A DNA stretch of 64,000 nucleotides from positions 21,103-85,102 of the forward strand of contig VWZW01004118.1 of NCBI GenBank assembly GCA_013397115.1, given 5' to 3'. The stretch's first letter is position 1; every line of letters starts with the position of its first letter. Source of the stretch: Edolisoma coerulescens (taxonomy: Eukaryota > Chordata > Aves > Passeriformes > Campephagidae). The position numbers and the translations under genes were made by a program. Under the pieces are notes generated by a model, which was not told the DNA's origin, made no database searches, and saw only the letters and a list, made by a program, of their open reading frames with translations. This document shows positions 15,301 to 30,300 of this stretch, piece by piece.

Positions 15301-18300
15301 CAAGGCTGTAAGAAAAGGTACATATGAGAAAAGCACTAATTTTATTGTTACCATTTTACTAACTCAGCTATGCCTGTCATTACTTCAACAAATTAAGCCA
15401 GTCTGAAAGCTAGTATACAAGTTATCAACTTATTTCTCAAAATGAAAAAGAAATGTTTGTGAAAGCCTACTTGCACTTTCTAGTTGCTGTTATCACCTCT
15501 GTACCCTGTTCACTTTGCCAAGTGATCGCCCACTAAAGACTGCCAGAAAGTCAGTTTCCAGCAGAAAGGTAGTTCCCACTAGCTGTATTTTTGAAGTAAG
15601 TTTAAAATCTTTTGTGTACCAAATGTACTTACATCATGGACTTTCTACAACCACAGATCACTATAATTTTATGTCATATGAGGGACTAAATTGCTTCAAA
15701 GCTCATTAGATGTTTTAGTTTTTTAAAATAAATTACTACAGACGTTTTAGAAAACCTCCATCTCTTAGCTATCAACTACTGCAGAGATGTCACAGTGAAG
15801 CTTCCTTTCCAGTAACCATTAACCAAGCTGGACAGAGATGTAGCATCAAGGGCTTTCCATGCACACAAAACAGTGACTCTAAGTTTTGTGATAGTTCAGT
15901 GTCAGAGGGAACTGCATCACACATTAAGGTGTTTCTGCCTTTTAGCACTAAGATTAAACTATGACAGAACACCCCTTTCACATTATATTTAACAGGCATA
16001 CTTCACGCATATGCATAAAAACTGCTAATAAGAAAAGCAAATAATGACTTCTTTTTTTTATGGCAGGAAAAAACCCTCAGCCTTTAACTAGACACTGCTA
16101 TTATTATATTTGCAAACAGAAAGTTTTTAATAATGCCCAATATTCAGTGTAAATTTAACCTGGGCCAAAATTAACGTAATTTTGTTAGAGATCTAATTCA
16201 CTGAGAGCTGCAGTCTACATTGTAAACTCGTTGCATTTTCCATTTATCTGACCCAAATTCTTTATGGTTCACAAAAGAGCTCCCAGAAATACCTCACACA
16301 TTAGCTTCAAACTACTGTAACATTACACCTGCTGACATAACCCTTGACACTTTTCAGTTTGATCACAGTTCAACTTGCACAGATCATAAACGATGTATTT
16401 CTGTCTTGAGTATCTCAAAGGCTTGATGTCTACGTAACTCGGGTCAAAGTTAAAAAGTGCTTATGTAGCTTGAGTTATAAGGTATCTATGTAACCTAATA
16501 TCAATATAACCTAAATCATGACTTCTTATCAATATAACCTGAAGCATAACTTTCTATACTTATAGCCTGAATCATAGCTTTTACTTATGTAGCACGAATC
16601 ATAATTTTCTATACCTAAATAACCTGATACTTACATAATCTGAATCATAACTTTTCATACCTATATAACCTGACATAAATAACTTTTTATACGATGTAAT
16701 GGCCAGCACATAGTTAATTAGTTGCTTAAATGCTGAATAGACAAAAAGAGAGAAAAGACTCACCAGGTGTATAATTTCAGAGATAGATAAGTGTAATACT
16801 TATGAGAAATTGGCAAGTGCAAAGCNAACAAGTACCTGCTCTATAGACATTGGTCTATGGGGATTTATTTCCAGCCTATCTTTCAGGCATCAGGCTGCAA
16901 TACAGAAGCGTACAAGCCAAACTGTTTATTCTGCAGAGTTACTCAATTTCATACCACATGCAACCAGAGCAAAAAAGAGGTGCTGGGAAACAGTGCTTCA
17001 GGAATACAAATATTGAATGGATCTTAGTAACCAACCTATAAGCAAAGGAAGAGACAAACTATGCATTTGCTGCCAAACACTTCACAAACTGGATTTGCAC
17101 AGTTCAGGTTTCACCTTTTCAGATTTGCTGCCACAGGCACACAGTTCAAGTTAGCCTAATTTTGACCTAACACCTGTGCTCTTTCCATTCTTCACTGCTA
17201 CAGTCTGATGTCCTTGTGTATTGCTCTCCTTCTACACCCCATGAGTGAAGGGGAGGCAGAGCTACCTACGCTGTCAAGTTAAACAAGTAAGGTTTTCATA
17301 TAAAATATAAACACCTACAAAGAGGACAAAACCCCTGATACCTGCAGTTTCAGCCACAGCCACTGTCAAAATGGCAACCATTTCAAAAAGGCCGACCATT
17401 GGTGCATGGGCAGATCCTGGCTACCAGGCAGTTCATCATTATTCTGTTTACTTTTCATGTCATGTCTCAATAAGCAATGCTTACTGGTATTTTTTTTCTT
17501 CTAACCATGCATTTTCCTAATAAAAATACTTTTAGTAACGAGTAACAAAAAATGCCCAAGTCCTTTACACATTCTTAACTGTTCCCTAACCACAGTACTT
17601 CTGAGGCATCTAGTTAGCATATCTTTTAGTGTATCTAACTTCTGAGACCAGTGAGACAGAAATGTCCTTTATCTCATTGCAGATGTCAATCCCAAGGAAC
17701 AGCAAGTAAATCAAGGATAAACACGGCAAACCTGACGCAAGCATTTTGTAAGGCAGCTTGAAATTTGTGGGCTCTTACCAGCTATATGATTGTTTTATTC
17801 TTATTCTTTTTGAAAAAAGATTGTGCCGTCAGACCTGTTATTTAAAGAGAGAGACAGCAGGTACCTCTCTTTAAGTACTGCATGTACTGTAGGACAAATG
17901 TTCCGTTGCGTAGGTAGCTACAAGCTGCACAGTAAAATGAGGTCATGCTACCCAAAACAGGCAGAGGATTTCATAATGCAAAAAGGTATTTCATAGTTTC
18001 TCCCCTTTTGAGACAGGAACACATCCAAGACTGCTAGTTATAAATATACTGGTCACAGCACCAAGCCTGCCAGAGTCCAATAAGCATTTGGACAATGCTC
18101 TCAGGCACACGGTGTGATTCTTGGGGTGCCCCGTGCAGAGCCAGGAGTTGGGCTCGATGATTCTGACTGGTCCCTTCCAACTCAGCATATTCCATTATAA
18201 CTCACTAATGCTTTTGGTTCTGCTAATGATTGGTCGACAATGCAAGGCCAGGATGACCTGCTACTTTGCCCTGTTACAGTGGCCTACTCAGACCTTGTAT

Positions 18301-21300
18301 TCAGGCTCCAAACTGACATTTACAAGCACCAGTAAGGCATGGTATAGAGCCCTTACACATGTCGTGTTACCCACTGCATAGGAGAACAGAAGAGACAGAA
18401 GAGCAGGAGAAACACTACAATTACATGCATTTATGTACTGCATGCGTTTCAGTCTGGCTTTATTTGTCCAATGAATCATGACTTTGAAAACAACACAATA
18501 GTATCTTATGTAAGATGAACCTGCTGCTTTATGACTTAACCCAGGCAAGGAAAACTGCAAAAATAAGTGATCACTGCAGGACAGTAACTTCAATGAAGAC
18601 AAAAAAAGAAATCCTTTTGCTGGTAAAGTGGACTGTACCACTCCTGCTGCACACGCTCTGCTGTCATGCTCCCACAGTAGCTGCTGTACCTTGTCCACCC
18701 CCAGTCAGCGACACAGCCAGTCTGGTTTGTCAACCTTGGCACAGGCAGTGCAGACAAGGGGGAGGGAGATGGTGTCCATTTTACACCCAGCTGTCTGCTG
18801 CCAGAGGCCATCTATTTAGGTTGTAGCGCGATTTAGTTCAGCTCTGCTCAATCCCTAGTGGAACTTTAAAGAAAGGAGTATTTTTCCCCTGTTTAAAATG
18901 AAAATAGTAGTTACAGAGGACAGATCAGAATTAAATAAATGATAACGTAAAAAGGATTATCATACAGTTGACTTTGCAGATTAAAGGCAGCTTTATATCC
19001 ACACCAATTCTTGAAAGAAAGATATTACTCATAAAGGGGGAAATCCGCTTGCAAATCCAGTTGCCAAAATCTGTATGCTTTCAGCTTGACAAGATCTAGA
19101 CTGAAGGGAGTGGGGTTGGGGGGAAAATAAGCAAAATCCCTGTTCACTTTTCAGCAAGAGAAAGGAACGTTTGTTGTGTCTACATTTACAGCTGAGAAAA
19201 CAGGGATTTCTATCAGCTGCTCTCTTGTATATCCCTTTCCAATTTTAACAACAAACCCAAGAAAGCATTCTTTGTTGCTGCTTAAATGCTCCCTAAACTA
19301 GATCCTGGATCTAATCCTCACCTGGTCCAAAGAGAAAACCAGGGACCTGCCTCAATCAGCTGAGGACCTGGCACACCACACATGCATATGATCATTAAGC
19401 AGACGAAGGCTGGGAGGCAAGGACAACCCCAGCACCCTTCCAGGATGGGCAGTGCCACATCCCACAGAGATGCATCCATGGTGAAGATGGAAACCAACTG
19501 CTGAAAGCAACCACAGTATTATTCCTGACATGACCAACTCCACATTTAACTGAGTCCCTCAGGCTTTAAAACTGATGTAGCAAAGGGGAGACAGAGGCAG
19601 CTGAAAAGCCTGGAGACATTCTCCTTCAGGGACAGAGGCACGTCAGGATTTTAGGAAATAGGTAAGGGGATATGATCAGCTAACAAGAGAGGCTTGGACA
19701 TCTATCTTTTCCCAAACCCATACCATTCTTCCACCCCACAATGTCCTCCACAAAAAACCCAAAAGAAAGGTAAGGAAGGGATTATTCAGGAATTAGTCAA
19801 CCTAAATGTCAGAAATAGAAAGAAGTAACAGGGACTATGGCAGAAGGAGCAGTTGCAGGTAGCTGAGCAGAGTGCTTGGTACACAGAAGCATAGAAAATG
19901 CAACTGGACTCATTCCAGCAGACAATACAGATATGTTATCTGGAGCATGCAGCTTTAAAAATAGCTCACTATTAAAGCAGCATTTAAACAACAACAAAAA
20001 CAACCCCAACCACCCAAGCAAACAACCGACCAAGCAACCAATGTACTAACCAACCAAGGAATAAGTAAGCACCCTGAATGACTGGTTTGGTTTGGTTTTT
20101 CATTTTGCTACTGAGCATCTTATATTCAGAAATTTGTGCCTTAATTTCCCTTTTCTGGTAAACAATGAGAAAGAGTAATAACCACAGAAATCACCCCAGG
20201 AAAATGTTACACCATGACCTTTGCTTATCTACTGATTTAATACTCCTCTACTCAATTACAGCAAAGCAGTTTCGTGGGTCTGTCTGCAATCAAGCTTCTG
20301 CCCTTAGGGAGAACACTTTTTCACAGGCACAAATGTACATACAGAAATAAGCAGATACACAAGCTGAATAAATGTATGTACTTATTTTCATTTTTATTCT
20401 GTACTGTAATATTTTTGGACATTTCTGAAGATGGAATTATTTAGAAAAAAAATGGAACCATTGGAATAGAGCTTTTACTACTGACTTTTCAAATTTCTTT
20501 ATTACTGGGACCAAAAAGGAAACTACAGTCTGTTGGATATAATCGGGTAATTTTCTAAATGTCTTGATAACTGAACGTTGATGTAACAGTTTCAGTCCTA
20601 CAAAAGTATAAACATCAATTTTTTTTTAATAAAAAGGCAGCTACTTGAAAACTAACATGCCCAATCATTTACAAGCTAAAGAAAGATGCAGGCCAATGTA
20701 AATCTACCTCCTCCCCATCATAATAATTTTGCTTTGGTTATAAAACCATTTTGCCTAAAACAGAGAATAACAGAACAAAGAAAGATCAGATCTGTAACTG
20801 TGGTGCATTACTCAATCTCTTAACATGGTCATCTTACATATTCTTTCCATTTCCAAAGACTTTCACCTTCTGGAACTTGTATCTCACCTGCTATCTGTTA
20901 CTATATACTGGGCAGCAACGTGCATCAAAACCATAGATATTCTCCCAGCACAACAGATTAGACTGGATCCACTCTACTGGATCATGTTACTAAGCTGAAC
21001 ATCTTCACTGTTACCAACAAAGCACAGAACACTTCTTGATTACTACGAAGTCCAGTAAGATAGTGTAGGCCCATTTTTATGTGCTTGATCAACCATGTTC
21101 ATCTTACAAGCCTGTGAAATAAACCAAGATTTTAAGTAACAATGATTTAAAAGTAAGCTCATATGGACTTTTCATTACAAACAGTAAAATGGATGTCCTC
21201 ACTGAAACAGTGCATAAGCTTTGTATTTCATACGTTGGCTGAGGTACGACAGGAAAAAATATTTTAATGCATTTGTCCTTCTCTCCATCAGTCTACCCCA

Positions 21301-24300
21301 CAAACTAGCACACGACTTGCCATCATTCAACCATACTGGCAGTTTTCTTAATAAGTGTGGCGTAGAATAGGAATTCTCAGGCAGTGGAATGTTATAGATG
21401 CTTTGATCCCAGCCCTGGTTCCATGCAACCTGCAAGTGCATACAATATTTGCATGGAAGAAAACCAAAAATGTCATTAAACTGCTTGTATAAGTCTTACT
21501 AGCAAAGTAAGTCCTGGAAAAATTTTTCTTCAAATACTGTAAAGAAAAAGAAAAAAATGGAAAAACAGATAGACATCCCTTTCATGTTAAACTACCATGT
21601 GATATGCCCAGGAATGTTTCAAAACATTTCACATTCTTAGTGGATGTCCAGTCCCACTTTCTTATAAGCCTTCCTTTAGTTACAAATAAGAGAAAACAAT
21701 TATAAGAAAAAATACAAAGTAAATCCTGGTAAGTGGATCAACTTTACAGCACGTATGTTTAACCCAAGACATATTTTCAACATAACATCTGTGGCAAGCT
21801 ATGTAACTCCTATTTCCCAGATCAAGGACATATGAAAGCTGACACTATTTACTGCATATCTTCACTCTCCAGCTCCTAACTTAATTTCTTCCGAACAAAA
21901 TTAACACAATACAGGCTCTAAATACTCATCCTGTTCTTAAAAATCCATTTTCAATAAAATTCTTCTTCTCATCCGAAGCTCATCCACAGCTGCTTGCAGA
22001 GTCCATTTAAGCTAGGAACACTCTGACCACCCCTTGGAAAACCACCTTTATTGGCAACAAAATATCATCTCAGCTTACCTCAAAAACTACCTTTATTCTT
22101 TATTTTACTACTGATTACAGTAAAAGAATCTTGATCACTGACATTCCTAAGCCTGGTCTGGAAGCCTTTTGATTTTGTACTTGGCCCTCTGTGACATTAA
22201 ACTGTTCAGCATTTTGAGAATGCTGGTTGCAGTAGCACAAGAACCTGAATTTCCGAAAGTATAGGATAAATGCTCTCCCATTTTTAGCCTATTTCATTAT
22301 TTCATATGTGCTGTGTAATAACAGATGAAGTTAAACTGACCTGTTATTTTCATTTGAACGCCTACCCCCCAACCCAGTGCTACTCAGCACTACAATTCTG
22401 TAAATTAAAGCTAACAAAAATATCAACAGAATTCCTATTTGAAAAAAATAAACCAGCTCACAAGCCCCACAAATAAAAATCCATATTAAATGTGTTTGTT
22501 TCCCCAAGAAACATATATTGTACAGCTAGCTTTACAAGCAGGATAACAAAAACTGGAGAAGGTTACTAGTTAAGCAACTGAAAACAGAATTTTTAATAAC
22601 TGCTTCCCCTTCTACAGCTGCAAATATACTCCTCACTCTAAACATTCATTAGTTTAGCTTAATGAGTAATATGTGACTCAAAACAGCAGGAATGCATGCT
22701 TACCACATCTAAAATAAAACAGGAATAAAAACTAGCACCTACAGCTACAAAAATCCTGACATATATGAGAATCTGTCATTTCACCAAATAAAAACAAGAC
22801 TTCTGTATTGCTAAGTTTTAAATACAAAACATGTTCTAAATGCTTTCCATGCTGTATTTAATATAATTAATGTTTACATACATAAAACATGAACATTTGC
22901 AGAAAAGTAGTACTTTCATTTAATGTTCTTTCTCAAAGGCGGCTGTCCACATCAGGAAAAAGAGCACTCTGGTAAACATTTCTCTCTTTTTTTTTTAGAA
23001 GAAAATCAAATATATAAAATAAACCTGTAAAGAAATACCTGTTAACCTTGAAAGTATCTACACAAGACTGTCTCTTTGCTCAGTAAGAAAATGGTTCCAA
23101 ATTGAGTACAATCCTTTCAAAGAAATGAAACTGCTTTGAAGAACTTGTTTTCTGCTGCCAGAAAACAGCAATAAGGCTTTCTTTAAAAAGTAATCTAAAA
23201 TATAAACATGAAACATTATTAAAATGTTTTATTTGAATTAAGGTTTCTTGCGTGCTGATTTAAACTGAGATCAACAGTTCAAATAATTCTAATTCTAATC
23301 AACCTACCTGCAATAAGACAGCTCTGGTGTACAGCATGACAAGATTATTCCATAAAAAGTTGATAGCAACAAGTAGTTCATAATTATTTTTTCTACGGTA
23401 TTTATTTTGATCCAAAAAAGAAATACATACTTGCAGCACACAAAAGAATGATTTAGGTTGATGGACACAGTAATCACAAAGTTAACAGTTCCTAAGGAAG
23501 GGACTGTGGCAGCTCTCGTTATGGTTTTAAGCCTAATAAAAATTCATGGATTTATGCTGGTAGCTGCCACTTTCAACATAACCGAAAGAGAAAAGATTGC
23601 TGTACTGTTTAACACTATTCAGGAAAGCTAAAAGACAGGGAACTCAGTAGAAACATTAACTTCACATGCTTTTGTCTTCTATTTACATGGGATTGGAGAC
23701 TGGCTTTGACTGCTGTTGCTGCTCAGGGGCTGTAGTGGAACCTGAAATTCCTTGCAGGGGAAGCCAGATGGAGTTAATTTTCCAGTATATCTTTACAATT
23801 ATTAGTCATATTAGTCATTAACTAAAGCTAGCAAAGGAACAGATCTTTGCTTGTGCTTGTTTTAAATTCTGAAGCTTATAGAAGGTCTTAGTCTGTCCCG
23901 GTCATTTGTATTCACACAAACAGCTTGCTCTCTACATTTTTGGCGGCACTTAACCTCTGTCTGGACTTTCAGTATTTCTAAAACATAATGCAAGATCTGC
24001 CTCCAGACAGGCTTTTTGCTGATGCAGGGGTTTACTAAACAACTTCTGGAATGCCACCGGATATAGCAAAAGTGACCTTTACGGATGAGTATGGGTCAAA
24101 CTCTGAGACAAAAATTGCCCTTTCTCCTTCAATATATGAGTACAAAGTTGAGATCCGGACACATCGTACTTCAGACTATTTCCAGTAGAAACTACTAGCC
24201 AGAAAGCTCTGAGCTGCTGGCAAGAAAGATGCTGGGTGAAAGATATGGAAATTCTGCTAATATTCTTTTCCTCCAAGAATTGTAATGAAAGCCTGTCCTC

Positions 24301-27300
24301 CAATACCAAATGAAAAATGTATCCACATGGTGGAACAAGTCACTTCCGTCAATTTTTGAATCTGACTTGGTCTTTCTATTGACATTTAAATATTGTGGAG
24401 GAGGAGGAGAGATTACCCCAACACTGATACTGCATTCTGTTTGTAGAAGAATCCTTCTTTTCCTCTTGTTTTAAATATGAAGCTTTTAAAACCCAAATGC
24501 TTACCCTTCTAGTGTTGGCAACATAAAAAAAAAAAAAACAACAACTTAGTGTTGATGGAAAGCCTTCCAACTTTTTGTGCTTTTATATGCAGTGCCTAGA
24601 ATGCTCTTGTCCAGTTTCCACCAAGTTTACAAAAGTGTATGCAAAAGGACAGATGAACTATGAAAAGCAGATGACTGAAAAGGCATGTATTACAGGAAAA
24701 GATCTTTCTGAATGCTCTTCAGTATTCTATCTTTATTGATGGTTCTCCCACACTTCACAGCATGTTACACTGAGCACACGGAAATCTGACGTGGTTACAG
24801 GGCAAGGCTTGCTGAAATTTGACTCTGGGTTCTAAAACGTAGTTACTAATCATTTTTCCAAAGATTCTGACAGTTCAGACTGTGACAAACCACAAACACA
24901 TAACAACAAAGAAACTAGGAAAGATGACAGGGAGAGTAAGAACATGTGCCCCTCAGTGCAGAAATGAGTGAATGCTGGAGCCAGAAGCACAGTGCAGTCC
25001 CTACAGCCAGAATACTCACATCTGACAGCACTAGCTTGGATAGTGACCAATATTTCTTCATTAAAGCAGCATCGTACACTGGCAACCATAGTGGAACAGC
25101 ACTAAACACTAGTATTTCTGTCATTCACATGAAAATAAACAAATATTCTAATGAGGTAAATCTCTCTGGTGTTTCCCTTCCTTGTGCCTGCCTACCTGCT
25201 GAAGAGTTGCCCAAATCTTTTGCAAATGAATTTATTTAAGAGCACTCCACCTAGGCAGGTGTCCAAACTGGTAAAAACACAATTCTGCCTACAAAGTGTA
25301 TTTTTCTCTTCAGATGCTTCCACCACTTCTCAATATCATTTCAAAATATAACTCCTGCATACCTTAAATAGCAGACAGATATTTCTGACTCATTTATTTT
25401 TATACCTTTTTTTTTAACCCATGTATTTCTCTAGAGGCACTGAAAACCAAGACCTGATCAGTTAATGAAGTCTATTTCACCTACAGCGTTAAGAGAATGA
25501 AATCATTTCAAAGGAAGAATTAAATGTGTTATACAACTGCGTCTAAATCTCTTCTATTTGTGCTGGAACAGGTTAATGGTATTCATTATGTACTGCAAAT
25601 TTATATACAGAAACAAAGAGAATGAATGCCATGCAAATATCATTCAGGAATACACTTTTTTTGGTCCTTTGTGAAAATTTATTATAAATAATACTTTAGA
25701 GTAACAACATTTTCAGACACTAAACTGCTTGACTGGTATGAAAGTAGAATTGCAACTTCTGCACCCACAGAACAGACATGCAAATATAGAGAGTACAGAT
25801 GAAACTTATTTTGCATGTAATGTTGCCCTAAGCATTGATACATGGGTATTATTTGGAAAAAGCACAATTTCTTATGTACAGAGATCACAGTCTCAAAATG
25901 ATTTAAAGGCTGAAATCAGGCCTCAAAACTGTAACTTACTACCATCCAACCAAAACAATTCTATGATTCTATAAAAGATAGTACATCTAAGAATAACTTC
26001 TAATCATTTGCTATTGTCCCATTTTGTGATTACAATCAAGAATGGATCCCAGGTAATAAATCCTGAAGTCTGCAGAAAAAGGTCTGTTTTCAAAAAAAGC
26101 ATTTACCAGTCACAGAAAGGTAATAAAAAGATCTAGGCGGATTGTGCAAGAACTTGCAGAGCACATGCACATACAAACACATTCTGCAGACAGTGTGCAT
26201 ACTTTTTTCTACACGGTGGGTCATGGGTTTAACGCAATTAAAAATTCTCTTGAGGAATCTCAACATAAAAAAAAACTTCACCAATTCTTTTCACACACAT
26301 TGAAAAATCTTTGTTGGCATAAAACCTACACACAAAATCAGCAGCTACCTCATCACAAAACCTCTCTTCATTATGCTAATGTTTCAATCATATGAAAAAC
26401 ACCCTGATGTGTGAAATAGCGACATCTCAGTGAGACAGGACAAAGTAAGGCGAAGTGTAGATCTTTGATCTGGCTGAAAGTGCTCTGAATTCTGATGAGA
26501 ATTTTTGTTGGGATCCTAGGAGATGAAAGGATTTTTTTAAAGTCTGACAGTTAACAGAGGGGGTGAGGTATTCAGAAGAGAACAAAAAGAGGAGCACTGA
26601 AAGCAGATGACATCATGCCTCAAACTGGCCTTTACCATCTAACTGACATGTTCCACAATGTAGCATGGCAGTTTCCACACAGCTATTCTTGGGAGCTCAG
26701 GATCCTCTGTGGAGGCAGTATGGCTGGAGATCCACTGCTTTAAAAGGACAGAAAGTTGAAATAGGTCTAGATACAATACATATACTTTATTTTGGGATCC
26801 TAGATGCATTATGGTAATGCTCCAGCATCCTACTTTTTGAAAATATGTTCTGCCTCACATAATAGAAGGAAAGTCTCCAGTCTACAAAGCTGACAATTAC
26901 AAGTTCTGTCACTCCCATCTCCAGGAAAACCCCACACTGCGAGCATGGAAATGCCATTACTTCCCTCTGATTCTTCCCACAGGCAGTTTGCTTTTTGTAA
27001 CAGGAACATTTTCCAATCTTGTAGAGGCCTTGAAACTGTTTACCCTTCACCTCAGATTGCCAGAGGCACCAAACACTGGGGAGAGATATCAAGTTCCTCT
27101 CTTTATTACTCTACAAGCAGCTAAGGGAAAAACCACAGGACTCTGGGAGCACTCTGATTATTTATGTTCAAGCAAATGCACATACAGTCAACTTACTAGG
27201 CCATGTGTATGACATTTGTTTGCAATGCATTTGTATACCTCAGAAGACATGAAACATAAAAACCAGACATGAAACTTGTTTTACTTTGATACTGCCTTTC

Positions 27301-30300
27301 TCCTGTTTAGAAGTTTATTCTCACTAAATAAAAGAAAAATTGTGCTTGGAATTTTCTCATTAAGGCAGAAAAAGATATTTCTTGCCAAAGCTTCACCGCT
27401 TCTTAACTTTCCCTCTCTAGCCCTCTCATTTATTTTTCATGGTGTAGCCATTTACTCAGGACACTTTTCAGTATCGAAAACCCTCCCAGCTGCAAAGACC
27501 TATCTTCATAAAAATGTCTTTCATTTTACCTCCGGCCGAAGTGCAAAATGTAAAGACCAACTAAAGGGTCTTGCAAATACCCACCACATCTCCTTTATCC
27601 TGAAGCCAGAACACTTATTTTCACTTGACAGAGAAAATGCTATTATAATTAGGATTTTTACATGAATTACAGACCTCTCTATGCTGTTTCACTACTTGCA
27701 TACACGTCAATTTTGAGAACAGTTTCATAGATCAATGCTGGAATGAAGTCTCCTTGAAAATTGATGCTAATATCACCAAAAGATTAAGCATTTTGCAACA
27801 CCAAAACAAAGCAGCATTACAGGGGCACACAGAAGGAAAATTCCAGCCAGAGCATGTCTGACAAGCCATGTGACACATCAATACTTTTCTATTTTCTCCA
27901 TACAGACTACTAAAATCTGTATCAATGACAAATGATTATATTTGATATGCACATTACTATACTCTCACCAGACACATGAAAATTTTATCTTAGGAAAATA
28001 GTAAATAACTATAATTGTTTTTGAATTGTAACTCTCTCCATTACAATGCATTCTTAAAGATAGAAATCTTGTATTTTTACCTAGTGTACTAACCAGGCAC
28101 AGATTAAGACTAGGAAGGATATTTACACATTAGAGATTCCCATAATCTCTCCCTCTTACTATGGACCACTTTTTATGCTTCTTATTTTTTGTCACTCTTT
28201 CTGAACTTCTTTTTCAAGAAGAAAGAACCTGTAAGATACACTATAGACACGTCACTATCTGGATTTTATCTGTACCATTTTGGGACTTAGCAATTAAAAC
28301 TACCACACTTTCTTTTGCATGTCAGGGAAGTCAAAGGCTCTCTTGGAATCCCTGACCCTAGAGAGCCTGACTCCATCAGAGAGGACTTAGTACATGTGGC
28401 ATAATATAATGCATTCAAGAATGTCACTAAAAGGTACCAGAGGGCTCGCATTAAACTGGCTTTACCTTCTCCTGTTTTCATCTCTGCTGTTGCAGGATGG
28501 AAAACTGATTTCTGATCACAGATTCTGATATGACTAATGAAATCTTGATCAAAAGGAATGAAAACTCCACCAACCTCCCCTCTGTGAAAGATTCTTCTTC
28601 CTACTTTTATTCTTAAACTTCTATTCTTTTATTCTTAAATACAGGATATTGCTAGTATTAACCAGCTGGGTTTCTGTTGTTTCCATCTTGAAGTTCCAAG
28701 GTTCAGATACTGTCCCAACAGCACCACAGAATCAGGCACATCTGAAGCCTAATGCAGTCATGTACTTGAAACTGTGCATATACTTAAACCAGCTATCCAG
28801 AAAACACCATACTAAAAAAACCCAATCATTATTATTTACAAATAACAACCTGACATTATTTGTAAGGATGCTCTCTCATGAGCTTTGACAGGATGTGTTA
28901 CTTTCTCCATCACAAAACTTAAGTTCTCAAAATGTGTGTGCAACCATCATAAAAGAACTACTTTATTCTAGTCATCAGCAAGAATTGCTACCCTCTTAAA
29001 CTAAATATTAAGAGTTATTGACATGAAGCAAGCAAGCAGTCAACCTGACACTACCAGAAAAGGTACCCTGTACACTTCAATCAACACAAAAATAGTTGCT
29101 GAAAACCCTAACAACCCATGCATAAAGTGAACTACACAGCTTATCTGGGAAACATAGAAGTACTAAGGGGATAATACAATTCATTCAGGATCATTACCAC
29201 AGGATGACCATTTTTGTTCTTCCATGTTCTAAGTAAACAGGCTTCCTTGAGTGCTCCACTTAGACATGTAAATATCGTATAGCCAATTTAGATAAATAAT
29301 GACTCAGAGAACAAAAAAAGAGTATCAGAAGGAAAAACTGTGAAAAACATGATTCCTTGAAATTTCAGCATCTCTAATGCAAACCACAGCTGGAGGTTGC
29401 ATTAGCTGCTAGTTCAGTACCTCAGATTAACATGCTTGACAGGAGCCAATGCCAGAGGTCCAGAGAAGGGCAGCCATAGGCATGGAGAAGTTGCCAAGAC
29501 AGCCCTTGGCTGTGAGTTGTAAGACAAGTAGATGCACATACTTTGCAAGAGAGAAATCAAAGCCAAGAAGCTGGAAAGGGTCGGTCATCAAAGGACAAGA
29601 CTTAGTAGTATTTACTTGCATGACTCAAAGTTCGTGCTGGGGGAAAAAGACGCTTACTTGTAAAGGTAGTATTCGGCTTGATCCACTTCTTCTCGTGAAG
29701 AAATGTTGTCAACAAACTGATTAAAAAATAAGAAATAAAAGCTTAAAAAGGGAGTACTCACACAAAGCATAATAGAAGAAAATGCAATAACAAAACACGT
29801 TTGTCTGGCATATTTAGCTGACAATAACGGAATTCTTCACATCTTTGCTTCCTCCTAACTCTGGTTTCTTCTAGACTGCTGAAACTCAAACCTTTTTAAA
29901 CTGAGACAACTCCCTTCCTTAATTCTGAGGACCTTTATGCACCTTGAAGGCCATCTGATGATCAAATACCTACAGCTCAGTACTCTGTATTTTTGCTGTT
30001 CCTCTAAATCTTTTGCTCTTTAATCACACCCTTTATTTTAAGCACACATTAAGTTCCTTACATGTTTTGCCACAATTTTGAGTGAGTCTTGAGATGCCTC
30101 ATTTCTTTTTCCAAAAAACATTCTTTTCCCTATAGTTTGCTTGTTGTGCCTAATGGACTACATATTCTGAAGCACAGCGACAGCAACACTTTGTATTTCA
30201 CTATACTTATAAATAATGGTAAGAAAAAAATCCACCCCCATGCTGTAAAGCACAACTGTCCTCTCATTTACAATCCTGTCTTCTTACAAAACTCCCAGTG

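Larger units (their letters stand above)
7809..29657 (-). other. MRPS27: MRPS27 intron 4 (21.8 kb)
   Basis: This is the longest intron of the gene in the window. It contains the minisatellite at 16429-16693, CR1 tails at about 18045-18200 and 25925-25972, an A/C-rich tract at 19986-20058, a poly(A) run at about 24525-24545 and one undetermined base at 16826. A slightly GC-richer part at 8330-9100 has no recognised content. Scattered short open frames on both strands (at most about 130 codons) have no family match. Confidence 0.8.

Noticed and set aside
29450..29640. Possible ancient CR1 5' piece
   Set aside because: A phrase like CCAGAGAAGGGCAGCCATAGG recalls CR1, but similarity is too short and patchy to call without alignment.
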